From Lepeophtheirus salmonis (Eukaryota; Arthropoda; Copepoda; Siphonostomatoida; Caligidae): a stretch of 64,000 nt of DNA. The notes under the pieces are model-generated. The model was not told the origin of the DNA. It saw nothing but the letters and a program-made list of their open reading frames with translations, and did no database searches. The DNA lies in contig NC_052140.2 of the NCBI RefSeq assembly GCF_016086655.4, positions 14,570,001-14,634,000 on the forward strand, read 5' to 3'. Below are positions 13,101 to 28,100 of this stretch, one piece after another; position 1 is the stretch's first letter, and each line of letters begins with the position of its first letter. A program made the position numbers and the translations under genes.

Positions 13101-16100
13101 CAGGGTTTACGGTATATATATATTTAAAGGATGGGGCTGGATATCTGGAAAATTTAAGGAAAATGTATTGGTTCAACTATTTTCCAAAAATTATTGAGCC
13201 ATTTGCAAATCTTTTTATAATACATGATAGGATCAATAGTTATTATATCACTCCGAACCAGTTCCAGCTTCAAGCACAGCCTCCAGCCTGGCACAGGCCA
13301 TAATTAGGAGCTCCTTTTCCATTTTTGCCCCTGCCTCAATAATGGAAGCCTACAGCAAGTCAAAGGTGTTATGTGAACGTTTATTGGAGTCTCTCTCACC
13401 AAGTCAAAGATGTCCAAGGGGTTCAGATATTGTGAGCTAGGAGGCCAATGTTTATTCAGTTTAATCGTGTTTTCCATTAATGTATCATCAGTTATTAGCC
13501 CAAAACGATCATGAGTCTTCCTTTCAGGTCTTACCAGCCCATCAGACTCCTTGAAAGCCTTTACCCACATTGCAAACAGTTGATTTTGGAGGCTTTGTAT
13601 TTACAATTATCTCCTTGGGTCTACACCCACCACAGAGGCACACAATAACGGCTGCAAGTTTTTTGTATTGGAAGGACATCTCAAGGATTATGCATTATTT
13701 GTTTTATAGTTTTGTATCTAAATCTGATGACCTCTCACTTTCCTTAACATAGATCTCAGGGCTGCTTAGATATTTGAGTCGAAATTTGTTCCGGATTTAA
13801 AATACCTACCCAGTATATAATATATATATATGATAAAAGTCCTTATTTTAGAGGTTAAAATGAAGAACAATGTAAACGGATATATTAAATGCATAATTTC
13901 GTGAGTTACTCATGAACATACAAAGTTATAATAATCATATAATATCAAATATAAAAGTCACTCAGATGAGATCATTAATCAATTTCTTTCTTTCAGAGTG
14001 TTATTATTATTGTTCATATATATGTAAGAGTCACACACCGTGCTTTAATGTTATATGTACATAATTGCTACTATATATGTGGTGCGTCAATATAAAAACA
14101 ATATTGAACAAAAAAAAGAAACCTTAATTTATTTGTAAACTTTATATATATAACTAGGAAGTACGACTATTTTAAATTTTATGTTGAATGATTTTATTAA
14201 TGTTCTATATAACTCAGGAATTTAGTAAAACTTATCAAAAGACAATATTTGTAATTACTCCATCCCTTTGACCATTATAAGTAGAAATATGTTTCTCCAT
14301 CAACCATTATAAGACTAACTCACTAATACTGTTCTCTCCTTCTTTTTTTTTAATTTTCATTCAATATACGTTCTCCCTTTTTCCATTTGTACAACCATTT
14401 TTATTTATTTTTTTAGTGCATTTTCAAATCGACAAATTATGCCTTAAATTAAACTTTAAGACACGAGGAATGAAGAGAAATCAATTCCTTTGCGAAAAAA
14501 CAAACTAACCCTCCAGATCCCATGAATCTTTGTCTGATTATAATTAAACATAGCCGTAGATAGGTAATTCACAATTCTGAACAACTTCTATTTTATGTTT
14601 AAAGTCTATATCTGTCTCTGTTTTTGAAATAATACCCTACTCTATGCGATTTTATGAGGAGCATACAAATAATCATAAAATATTGTATTACTCATAGTGC
14701 AGAATAGTTTAAAAATGTTTGAGTCAATTATAGGTTTTATATTATAAAATATGGTTCGCAATCATTGGATGTTAGCTACAGTTAAGACTCTTTATTTGAT
14801 TTAACAAAATTATATGGGTCCATGGGCTTCAAATATAATATATGAATTACTTATTCTTGATTTGTGACAATCAATTTTGACTACTTCAAGTGCAATCTGT
14901 TACCATTACAAAGAGATACAAATGAATAATAATTTGTTCATAGAAACTGTGAATAATTTGTCAAAGAATACAAATATTTGTTTTCCTTCATTTTGGGAAA
15001 AATAAATCTAGCCTAGATTGTACAAGTTGAAACTTGTATAAGAAATTTGTTCAAGTGGCAATTCTTTTATTTTAAAATACCTTATTTAATTAGAACATGA
15101 TTGGATCATTCCAATAGCCAACTGTACTTTAATACTATCATTTATTTCTGGAACATTGTTCTATGTGAATATGTATAACTGATACTACTGAGGGTATTAG
15201 AACTTGATAATGTAATACTGAACACTTTTATTTGAGTAATTTTTATTAGTATAGTAAAAAAAAACATCATTAAAATACTGATCGTGGAAGGGAAATTCAA
15301 CTATTGCAATATTATTATCCAAAGAACTGTTCAGCATTCATTTTATTTTTTTGGTTGTATCATACTAATGATAAGTATTATTTTTTTACAAAGACCCTAA
15401 CAACTTGAAGATGATTGCACATACTAAAGATTAGTTGTATACAGGGTGATTCAAAACAACAAATAAATTTGTAAAATACTTTGGAAAGGGCTATTTGAAG
15501 GCTTTATATGAAGGACAAGCACAATATAAATAACATTAGTCAACAAAATATCAGACTTTTGTCTCCTTTGGATTGAGTTGTAAATGTATTTGATTGATTG
15601 TTACCTCAAAAATAATGAAAATGAACTTAACAGTCCGAACTTTTTGCTTTTTGGGCCTATAAAGGTTTTTTTTTTTTATTAAATGGATTAGTGCTTCTTT
15701 GTTTGTATTGTTTTTGCATTAGAATGATAATATAATCCAATTGTAAAAATGTTTTTATGGGTATAATCCATTATTCCAAAAAAATGCCTAAAAGTCTGAA
15801 ATTTATTTAAAATGTAGTTCTTTGAATACCTTTGAGCCTTCCTTTAGCCCTGAACTCTACCCCTTGGACTTTGCAGCCCTCATGATCAAATTTTATACCC
15901 AAAATTATTAGCAATATATTTTTAAAATGAGAACTCCATATATATAATTACACATAAAAGCTTTCTAATCTTATCAATCCAGAATGCCCGTAAATATATA
16001 AATGTATATAATAAACTTACGTGGATGGCCTGAATTAAGTTCCTGTATAGCCTTTGAAGTCGTCTCCAAATCCACTGCAATAAAAAGAATAGTATTTATC

Positions 16101-19100
16101 AGTGAGGTTATGAATGATATTAACGAGTGTCTTTTGACATTATATATATCATGTATTTACAATGTATGAACATAATATATTCATCATTACTCTCTACAAC
16201 CCCCCACAGCAGCAGCACAGTGCCCCTCTTTCCCCTTTATAGGAAAGAGAGAGAGGGGGTTGATTTCAACAAGTGGAATCATATCTGAATACATTAGATT
16301 TTTTTTATCTTTTTACTATTCAGTACATGGTTGTAGTTTTTTATTATTTTTTCCCTAACTTTTATTGTTATTATTCATATTAGATTATTATTGTGAGTTA
16401 GCATAAAGTAAGTCAGTCTGAATACTGATTTTATAGTTATTACTCCATTCTTTTCTCTCCCTCTCCTCTCCTGCTTCTCACTCACTCACTCACTCAAAGA
16501 AGAGGGTTGAAAGGAGAGGAGAGGGGGTCAGTTTAGGGTAAGGTGGAGGGGATGAATATAAAAGAAAATTGACCTCTATATGTCACCATGGATTATGAGA
16601 ATAGTAGAAAATCTTGCTAACGTTACTACAAACCCCTATAATCATCTTCTAGGTTTGGCAAACTATGAATTTTGTTTGGCAAATCAGACTTATGTGCATA
16701 AACCCTTTGTTAGTCAATTGGGATTATTCATCAAAATTGAAAAATTTGTAAGAAATAACTAGCAATTTGTAGAAATTTTTATCAAAATTGAAATTATAAC
16801 ATATAGACTATCATTCTAACAGATGATATAATTTTGAGCTCCAAAACATATATGATTAAAATTAGCTGTTTAACTAATGATTTTTGTAGGAATGTCTTAA
16901 ACTCTTTTCAGTATTTGAGTATTTTCATTGTTTTTATGTGTAAAAAATGAATTAAATCCATTTTGTAGTTTTTAAAAAGCACTCAAATTTTAATAGTCTA
17001 ACATTGAGGTTCTGCTGACTATGTATAGTGTAATAGAATGAGGTTTATTTATGGGGTAACTGTACTAAAAGGAGGCTGTTCACTAATGGAGGGTTACCAG
17101 AAATTTAATTGATTGGTTAATTTATTAATAAGACTTTCTCTCTTCATCCTCAAAAATTCATATTTTGATAGAGCTTTTCAGAATTTTAGCGTACGCCCAT
17201 GAGCCCTATTAAATAAGTTAAGGTTCATTATTCAGATAACTTTAAAAAATGGTCCCTAGAGTTTTTAAAAGATAAATATTAATTAAACATTTATAAATTG
17301 TAAAATATCTTAAGCAGTGTTCCAGGGCACGAAATATTGTTAAATCTGTCAACTATGACTAGGAAAAACGGATATGTCAACGAATGTTTTTTGGATGACG
17401 ATTACAGAGACAAAAGAAAGCCCTTTTTTTAATATTTTGCCTGACTAAACAAACATATACTTTACTTTCTCGATGAGCAAAAGGCAAAATTTTATTTGAC
17501 AGAGAGGGGAAGAAATGAAGTTGCACTAAATGTCACTAAACAACACGGAATAAACATTATTCTAGGCAAAAATGTAGATCTGCACTCAAGGTTTCAAGTT
17601 GTCCAGTCTCAGTAAATTTGATATTATTGCAAAGATTCTACCATTTACAAAAATGAAAAAAAAAAAAAAAAATGAAAAGAATATATAAACGATTTTTGTA
17701 AATTTCAGAATATTTTGTGTCAAAATATATTAATTTGATAAAATATGAACTAATTCTAAATTTTTTTACGGTCAAAGGTTTCATTAAGATCTGTCAGGTA
17801 ATACACCAAAAGAAAAAAACCCATAGCTTGCAAAATGTTAAGTATCACTGTTATGAATACACTCTAATTTGCAGGTTTTATCCCATGAGACTCACTTAAC
17901 AACACATTTATATATAAATTGAAGATATCTCTAACAAAAACATTAATGTATAAATACTACAAAAAGTGGCCTAAATGTGCTGATTTGTCATACAAAATAT
18001 TGCAATTTGCAGATTTTATCCCTTGAACCTCTCTTAAAAAAACATTCAATAAGAAATTGAAGATTTTTGTGATGAAAAAAAAGCAGTCACGTTTATAGAT
18101 TAGTAGAGAGTACCTTAGGTTTGCCCAGAAGCTATACAAAATACACATATTTTCATTTTTTATACCATAAACATCTCTTAACAAAGAATAGATCCATAAC
18201 TTGAAAATTTCTTTACATAGATTATGAAAATATTGCCTCGATATTTCCGTGGGGTATACAAAATACTCCAGTTTTGGTCATGGTTATCCCATGACCTCTC
18301 TTAGCAAAATATTCATACAAAGATTTATCGAAGAGAAGTAAAGTATAAAAATTAAGAAAACATGTTCTAAATATGCCACTGGGCTATACAAAATACTACA
18401 GTTCTACAGATTTTATTCTATGAACCTCCTTCAACAAAACATCCATGAGTAAAGTTAAGATTTTTTTTAAAAAAACCATTCATGTATCCATTGGCCATAT
18501 AAAAAACTTTAATTTGAAAATTTCATCCTCCCTTTGAACCTCACTTAACAAAACACTCATACGTAAATAGGATAATTCTTTCACAAAAAAAAAGCAGTAG
18601 TGTATAAAGATTAGTGCCCTAAAAATTGGAGAAAGGGTTGCAGGAATAAACTACATTAGTATATATTATAATAAATAAATAAACATAAAATTGCCGCATT
18701 GCAATCCAAAGAGATATTAGTGTGTGTTATTTGACGTTGCTACTAGTGGCTAGGTAAGGCATAAAAACTACTACCGACATATATACATAAAATGTAATAT
18801 CCTTTTGTATGAAGGCATCTGTTTATGTGTTTGTATGTATGTATGTATAAACGTGAATTAAAGCACCTTGGGGAGACATCATCCCCCCCCCACTCTCTCT
18901 CTCTTTTTCCTTCTCACTCTGTTTTATATACACACTCTGCTTCTCTTTTGGTCAAGGAATATTATACTACTAAAAAATAAAAAGCTAAAAAAAATAGGGG
19001 AAAAAGTGTGAAGAGATGGTTTATTATTAATATTATTACTTGGTTGTGGAGTGTGGTTTCCCTCAAATGCCTGCCTTTATTCTTGTGTAAGAAAAAAAAA

Positions 19101-22100
19101 TGAACCTTTTCATAACATATGTATTTAGCAGTACTAAGAAAACTTCCCTGTGGAAAATTGCTCGGGAGAAAATTGCCTCTAACTTCATAATGAATAATAA
19201 CACTCACTGAACTAACATAGCCTATAAGATTTTAAATTTTTTTAGCGAATGTGAGACATGCACCTTGTTGATACGGCCAATGATACTTGGTTTTTAACAC
19301 TACCAGGACTTGCAAGCCCAATCCTAGGGCTTGAAACTATTTTTTGGTATTTGTGGTGTTCTTTGGATGTATGTGATGCTACCCCCAGGACCCCAGCCAA
19401 CCCAAGGGCTTTGAACTAGTTTGGGGTGTTTGATGAGTTCCTTGGATGTATTGGACACTGACCAATTCAAGAAGGAGAGTATTCATGCATATTTTAAGAG
19501 ACCCTAAATATTTATCCCCCATCTCGTATATTATAATAATATTACTCACACTTGACGGTACTCCATTGGGGGATTGAACGAACAAATATGACTAGATATT
19601 TCTTATAAATAATATTACAAGAATTTCTAATTTGTTATTATTCATCATGAAGTTGGAACAAAATGCGGGCAATTTTTGTCCATAACAATTTTCTCATAGG
19701 CAATCTTCTGCACATGTTATTTACCTATACAGAGTATGGAGTTGAGATCCCAAATGTTAAAGGATAATGTACAGATTGTACAAGATATCTATGCCGCCAC
19801 TTTGGCAATCTATCCTGGGCAAACGCAGAAACTTAGGTGTCTATTATTTTGTTTTGATGTATAGCTTGTTTTATCTTGCACTAGATACAAAAAATATGGA
19901 ATCAATTGACGAATTCGTTGTCCCAAATACGAATAGTGAAAAACATAACAAATTCTCGAACTCTGAGACTCAATGAGACTTTCCTTTGCCCAAAAATATA
20001 GGTCTTAAAAATTTGTGTTTTCCGTAATAAATCCCCTGATAGTTACCCGATTTGGACAAACTGCACCAACTAAAAACTAAATTTGACACCAAAACGGTTA
20101 ACATTGGTTTAAGCTCGCTAGAATAATTATCTGGGGAGTTATTTGTGTCTTTGAGCGTGCGTAGGCACGGGGGGACACAATAATTGCCATATGGTGTTTG
20201 TATTCAGAGGACATTGTAAGCTGAATCTGATGAGTACACTTTGACAAACATAGATCTCAGGGTTACCAATATACTGAGGTATAAAATTGTTTCGAATTTA
20301 ACATCTCCCTCCTGTATATAAGCTTTGCCACAAAATTACATTCAATTGTTGATCTCTAACTTTCCGAGAGAAAGGCTTTGAGGTATGAGTGCCCAAGATT
20401 TATGTTTTTTTTTTAAAGAAAATTAAAGTTATATTCCAATTTCTTTATTTTGGATTTAGTGGTACCATATAGATGGATTCAAATCGGTGGGGAGCAAAGC
20501 TATAAACCAATCTGAGAAACAAACACAACATGCTCAATATTTGGCCCGTACATCAACCTTTCTCTTTCTATCCCGAAATTGGTGATAACGACTGCGGAAA
20601 GTTGAAATTCAATCATCCCAACCTTGTAATAATAAGGAAATAACCTCTCTAACTTTTGCAATACTAGCTTTGACACAAAAATATATTATCAGAGAAAGTG
20701 GAGAAGGATCTCACTATAGCCATAATCCCCCCGTCTCCCCACAAAAAAAGGTAATAAATTCGACTTACGGAAGAAATTTCTAAATATTTTTTTTTTTCCA
20801 AGTTTTTTAAGGCTCATTTGGTAAAAAACAAAAATTAGTTCCCTCCGAAAATAAAATCATGTATTCACCTCTGAATAATGATAATCACCCCACAAACAAT
20901 CGTGTATGGCAAAAAAAAAATTGCATTTCGCTTATACCTCAATGTATCAGCTTGGCGAAAATGTTAGAAAGGGCAGTTTTTCAATTTAGGGCAGTGTATT
21001 AATTAGTTTACTATTTCCCATCATCTGAATGAAAAAATAATTATTAAAAACATAAAACTAGGTTTTTTTTTGTTTCCTAAGATGGTCGATATCATCAGTG
21101 CTGACGTCACATCTCTCTATGAATCAGAGTAATATATATTATTGTCGAGTAACTTTGTACTTTTCTTATCAAGAATAACAACAACAAAAAGTGACTCAGG
21201 TGTGTTACAAACAAACAAGCAAACAGACGACCAACAAGAATATAAAAAAATAAATAAAGTATATAATGATGATAAGATATATTTTTTTCCCTCCATTTTT
21301 TTCTTTGTGTGCTTCTATATGTATGTACTTTAATGTACAAAAAATATATGTGTACATAGAATTGTGAGAAATATGACGTGTTGTTGCGCTAAAAATAATA
21401 AACTTTAAAAATGACATGGTAACCCTGACAAGCTAAATAATGCTTGGAGTGAGAGGAGCTTAAAGGTGTTTTTTATTACTTGATACATAGGTCGTTATAT
21501 TGGTGGTGTTGAAGGACGTTGGAAAGACCGCAAATGGGAGAGCCTTTGTGAGGATCAAATGTACATTTACAAATCATTAATTGTCAAATTTTGTGGTCCA
21601 TGGATTTGTAAGAAATTAGGATCCTCAGTATGTAAAAACCCCTTAAATTATATGGCTAACCCGGACGATTTAAGGGATTTTGTAAAATGAACAGCTTAGA
21701 CGTAATTAGGGTTTTTAAGTTTTTTTTTTTAGGTAAGCGACGTGTAGCTATTAGAGGATTAAAACACACACCAGCCTGAGTACCTATCAAACAAGGACAT
21801 ATGGAATAATGACTCTTCTTTTTATCCTCAGTTATTCTCTGAGTCCAATTGACATTTACACTTATAACGCTCTGGAAAATCCTCAATGATACTCACTGTC
21901 CTTAATGATAATATCTTTCTATAAAACAAAACAAAACAAAAAACACTTTTTAGGTTGTGCTTATTTTGGGTCATATCTGAAACCATGATTATGAAAAAAA
22001 ATTAGACTAATGTTTGATCCTTGAAGCGTTCCAAACGGGAGATCACATGATGCATGACCATATGTTACCAATCTTTGAGGTACGATTGAATATATTTTTA

Positions 22101-25100
22101 GCTCCTTGACTAAATCCATATCTTCTCTAAAAGGATATATGTATCCAGACAATCGAATACGGTTGAAAATATCGTTCCAAATCGGTCTAGAAAAAATAAG
22201 ATTGATTTCATAAATCTACTTTGCCTACTAATACCAACTGTTGGGAAGGTTTCATAGGGACAATGAGACAAAATTCTACTTTGCCTGTTGCTCCACCAAA
22301 AATCGACCTAATATGTATACGTTTGGGCAACAAAACGTGGAAACGTGTTCATTTTCTCAATATTACAGGAAGGATGAGTGATTATTTTTTATATTCTGGT
22401 TCCGCCATCCTTTAAACATTTCTTCATCATGAGTACGTACTAAACCAAAAGGCAGCGCATCTTAGATCTCATAGATGCTGAAATTAAGGTTTTGAGGATT
22501 ATGGTCATTCTGAAGTGCTCCAGAGTTCCTGTCCAGCTTGGAGAAGAATCCATCTTCAAGAAAGCAGGAAGTGGAGGCTACATCTTAAAGAGGTACCTGG
22601 AGTTCCTGTCCATCTTGGAGAAAAATATTAAGGAGGCCCCCGCCAAATGAATGAATTGTCTTACCAACGGCTACTTGGGATTGTCGTTAAACATAATGAT
22701 CCCACGCCACCTTTTTGTTGAATCATTTCTAAAGCAACCTCTGGAGTACACGTTTTGCTGCCCAACCTTGTGAGACCGAACTAAAATACTTCAATCTCGG
22801 ACTGAGTCTCAACACTATGCTGTATGCATATAAATGTCCATTGAAAAGGAACGATCTCCCAAAAGTTTAATGTAACATATATAGAAATAACAACCGTCAA
22901 TATTTATTTGGTGTTTTTTATTTATATTTATTTATTTTAAATTTATGGAGTTGTACATCCTAATATATATATATATATACAAGAGATATCTTGAGGGAAT
23001 ATCTGGTGGTATTTAAGTACTGAAGAATAAGGCTATATTACTATGTACATATAGAGTATTCATGCTTCACTTGTTATTTATAAATATATATATATATATA
23101 TTTTAACTTTGTACTATTATTATTAAATAAATTCGGTTAAACCCCCGTATTTAATCATATAATGGATATATCTTCAAATAACATATATATGGTTATAATG
23201 CCTTTTTTAACTTATATTGTGCTGTATACATATGTATCAAACATACATATTACAAAAATGTATGTTTAATATTTTACTATTTGTTAGATGAGGAAGATAT
23301 GTGTATACATATATAATTTTTGGTAGGAAATGTGAATATGGTTTTTTTTTTCAAAATAAAGAAAAAACAAAAAAACGAAAGCCTATTTTTTTTGTATTTA
23401 TATTTTGAGGATTATTATATACATAATTTGATATATTAGGAAGTGGGATATTTTACATATACAGGGTATACAAGCAATCTAAGTTGCAACACTGGGGCGT
23501 GCTCTCTTGTAAAAACACGGAGGATAAGCAGCGGATATTTTTTTTGTTAGATAGTTTGTTCAAACTTGTAATAGTTGGGGGAAAATGGAATCCATTGAAT
23601 AACTCTTTGTCCTAAATATTTTAATAAGGGACGGAGCCCTCCGTTGAATTTGTACGTGGACCAACAATATAACAATTTATTAAACTGTGGGACTCAATGA
23701 TACGTTTGTTCGCAAGAACAGGAGGGAATGTGAGTCATCTTAAGATGATATTGAGGAACCAGCAAACGAAAAGAGTCTCAAATGGCTCCAAGACAATTTT
23801 TGACAACTTCTGTTTCTGGTTTCCAAACTTTTTGATATGTTGTTTTAGCTTAAAAAAGTGTCTCAGATCATAATAGCTTTTTTAACTATGTCTTGGCCTT
23901 CAGTTCCCCCGAGTACTTTTACAACGTTTGTGTCAGCTTAAGACTCCAAATTGAGAATGAGGTGTCTGCAAATATACTAAGTATAATGGATAAAACCTTT
24001 TATTTTTGTTAAATTTTGAAACAAAGTAATTTTTTTATGTATCAACTATAAACTTGTTTTAAGCCATCTCAAATTTGTCATAAATTATTTTTGATTTTAA
24101 TGTCCATCCAGTATATTTTTTTATGTAAGGATGGACATTTTGTGGAGGACGTTGAGAAAGCAGGAGTGAGACTCATAGTACCACAAAGATAAAAAACATT
24201 GTTAACATCAGCTATCTATTATATGATTTTGAAGGAAGATAATGTATTGTTGTTTTAGAGAGGAGATTTTAGATCATTCAAATTATCACTAGTCAAGGGA
24301 AATTAGAGTAAAATTATATTTAAACATATGGTATATATATTTTTTTTAAATTACACCAAAGAAAGGCGATAAATTATAATTCCCAATAAGACAATCTTTT
24401 AAAGAATGAAGAAAAATGAAAAAGAACAATGGCACAAACCCTGCGTCCTTTTCTAATATATACTCTGTTATTTTTCTCTACATTTTGTACATCTTGAAAT
24501 ATATGTTACTTAAATGCATGTGGACTTGTCTATCTATAAGTTTTTTTAGAGCACATATATGTGGATATAAATTATTCACCCTTCGTATTATAGTAGTTAT
24601 TCATGAAAAATCCCAAGAGAGAAATGAGTGTCTTAGATCTTCGTTTTTAAAAGAAAATACATAAGAAAAGAAAAATGAACTGTGAATGAGGGAAGGAATA
24701 TTTTGAAGGGGGACACTAGATTTCTATGTGCATATATTTAGGTGACAAAGAGCCAATTCTTTTAGAGGGGTCCGGGTCTAGTGTCATATTTTATAATTTG
24801 TAATAATATCGTTACAATTCAGTCGCATCGGAAAGAGAGCTTTTATGTGAGTTACGAGCAACAGAAGAATACAATCTCAAGGAAAATCGAATAGAAGGAA
24901 AATAATTTACCTAAAAATGAAGCAATTTACTTTTATTTCATCAATGATAGCCTTTGTGGTCCAATTTATGGTACAAGTTGAGATTCTCAAGAATTATATC
25001 TATTGTTTCAATCTTTTATTTGATTGAAGAAACTTACATTAGCCCCGATATGGTCTTTTTAATAAAATGTATCAATTAATAATTGTTTTATTGTGACAAT

Positions 25101-28100
25101 AAACTTTCGCTAATTTAAATGCAATTTACGTTGCTATAGCCTAAAGCCATTATATGAAGTATTTAAGTTCATTTTGCCCCAAGGAAATCTTTCAAATATC
25201 ATTGATCCATTTCTTATTTTTGATTGTGACGATAAACTATGGAAACCTTAAAAAGTGGTAACTTCTAATGGTTAGTCAGAATAATTTGGAAATAAAAATT
25301 GCAGATAACTCGTCCAAGAATACAAATTTAATCAACACTCAGTTTTGAGGAATATCATTCTAGGTCGCGTTTGTAATGACCATCTACATTTGTTCGTAAT
25401 TGCTAATAAAGAATACTATCGTTTAGAGCATTTATTTGATTTTGGAAATTAATTTGACGCTAATATGACCATTTAAATAAAATATATTCATTGTGTAGAT
25501 GAACTTTTGCTGTGCTTTCAAGGAGTTAATCAGATTAATTTGTTGATGGAAATTAATGATCATGAGTCAAAGAAAAAAAGAGGAGTCCAGTTTCAAAATT
25601 GAAGAAAAATCCTTTTCCTTGTTTGAGAAGGTACATCTGTTCATTTGTTATTCCTCAAAGATTACATATGTAATCTAGCCTCAATTTTTAGAATAATCCT
25701 TGAAGCTAGTTTTTGTGTTGACGCTTCACATTCGTTCGTTTCTGCTATCAAAGATCATGCACATATATTTCAAGTAGGTATATGATTAGTGACTATTTTC
25801 AAAAATTACAGACTCTGTTGTTCCTCATGCAAAAGGAATTGTCAAGAGACTTATGTAATAAATCATTTGTGTATTTTGTATGTGGGGAGTATTTTACTCT
25901 CCTCTATGTAAAAAAAAAAAAAAAGCAAAACGATATGGATTGTAATCGATGGTTCAATTATTGATTAAATAAAAAACATTTCTTGGGTGGTGTCTAGAGT
26001 ACTTTCACTTTTCTGGTGTTTTTTTTCTTTTTATCAAACAAATAACAAGAAACAATACCTACATAAATAATTATGAATAATAATTGATAAGTATTTTTTC
26101 AATTTATATATGTGGTCCATCAACATGAAAACAATCCTTTACAAAAAAAAACTGCAAATGTATTTTTTTACTTGATATATATGTACATACGTTTAAAGTC
26201 AATTATAGTCATACTATTCAAATTTCATGGAGGATTTATGATATCTAAGGATATTAACTATAGTTTAATATTTTTATTTACACTATGTGCCTTAGATTGT
26301 CCCCGATATGGCCTTTAACATATAGTGTATCAATTTATCATTTTGTATTGTTACAACCAATTGACTACTTCAAAGACCTTTTGTCTGGTGTCATGATGAT
26401 GGAATTTTGTAGAGAAAAGTGAAAGTTTTATTATCCTCGACGCTCTACAAAAATGTCCCATCATGACTAGTTATGGAGTGTTTTCCCGTGACGTCACAAT
26501 GAAAAGAATGAGCTACTAAGATGGAGGATTTATAGTTATAAAGTTTATCTTCTAAGTAGCGCGGTCTGTTCATTTAGGATGTCAGTGAAAACACTTTATT
26601 GCTATATTATTTTACCAATACCAATTTTATTCACTGTTTTCTTATCTAGAACCAAAATCTTATTATATGTATACTAGCCCATCATTGCTCGGAGTTATTG
26701 AGCATTGACAAAAAGATACAAAAACTTTGCTTTAATATTATAAATATGTAGGAACTCCTTTTTTTCTTTTTTAATATGACGAGCTGAGATTAACAGGAGC
26801 ATGCTTGGTGCTGTAGACACGTCGTTCTAATAAATTAAGGCCAAGCTCAAAAATAAGTTATCAACGGACGAACAAATAAACTTTCCTCTATCAATATAAT
26901 GTGCAGACCATGCCTTAAAGGCATTTCTTTTCCTATTTATACATAAAGTGTATAACAAAAAATCCATTTTTTAATAATAAAAAAATATGTTATAATCAAT
27001 ATCCCTCCATGAATAAAAAAAAAGTCTATGCATTTTTGTTTGATTTGATGAGTGGACAGCGGAGATATACACACCTACAGTCATACAAAAAGATTAGTTA
27101 GGTGAATAATAAAAATAGAGTGGCTTTCACATTTGCAATTGAGAGGGATGGATTTTGTTGTTGTTTTCAATTATGCAGTATGTGCACAAATATTTATTCT
27201 ACCTTTCGCTTATTCTATCAACGTACAGCTCAAAATAATATTTTTATTATTGTTTCCATTCAATTTCCCATTGGTTTCCTTTAAAAAAAAAAGGGTAACC
27301 TTGTGCTTTATGAGTCTGGGTAAACTCGAATTTTAAAATATCTACCTGATATAGAACATGGTCAGAAGTTTAATTTAAAATTTTAAATATCCTCGTGATG
27401 TATTTATGTCAACTATCATTTTTAATACTGTGGCAAGCTATTTAACTTTGTGGTGATAGCAATGGTCAGTCTCTGCAAATACTGAATAAGTGTTTTCTTC
27501 ACAATTTGATGGGAGTTACAGGAAAAGCAATTCCTCATATTCTTCTTCTGTGAAATTTAATAAAAAAACGAATAAAAATTCAAAGGGAACATCCATTTAA
27601 ACCAAAAAATAACAAAGTATTAATATTATTAATTTTTATATTATGGCGAAATATCCTTGCTAAATAGTTTAAGGCAAAACGGTTAAATGCAAATTTTAAG
27701 GTGAAAGTACCTAGTGAGGATCCGACCTATGTAAATGGAATCAATTTAGTGCAGCGAGATGTTGATTTCCTCTTTGTAGTTGTGGACACTTTGATTAGTT
27801 AAGTCATAATTAATCAATTTTAAACTATGAATAATTTACAATTACACTTAAATGAAGAATACTTTAAAAGTTGGAAAGAATTAGCTAGCTACCAAGTGAA
27901 ATTGAGCCATTTATTCGTTCTCTTTTCTAGAGGCAGAAAGGTTGAAGGATACAATAAAGGTCCTTGACATTAAACATATGTTACCGACGATACATATATT
28001 TGATGCTTTCAAAGAGAATCATCATTTGACAACGGAAAAACCCTTTTACAAATTCCTATTCTTATTAAGAATTCAAAAAGGGGAAAGTTAGTCTCTTTTA

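Noticed and set aside
12953..13303. 116-residue open frame on the plus strand
   Set aside because: It overlaps the mariner relic read on the other strand, has no recognisable domain, and its 3' half is antisense transposase sequence.
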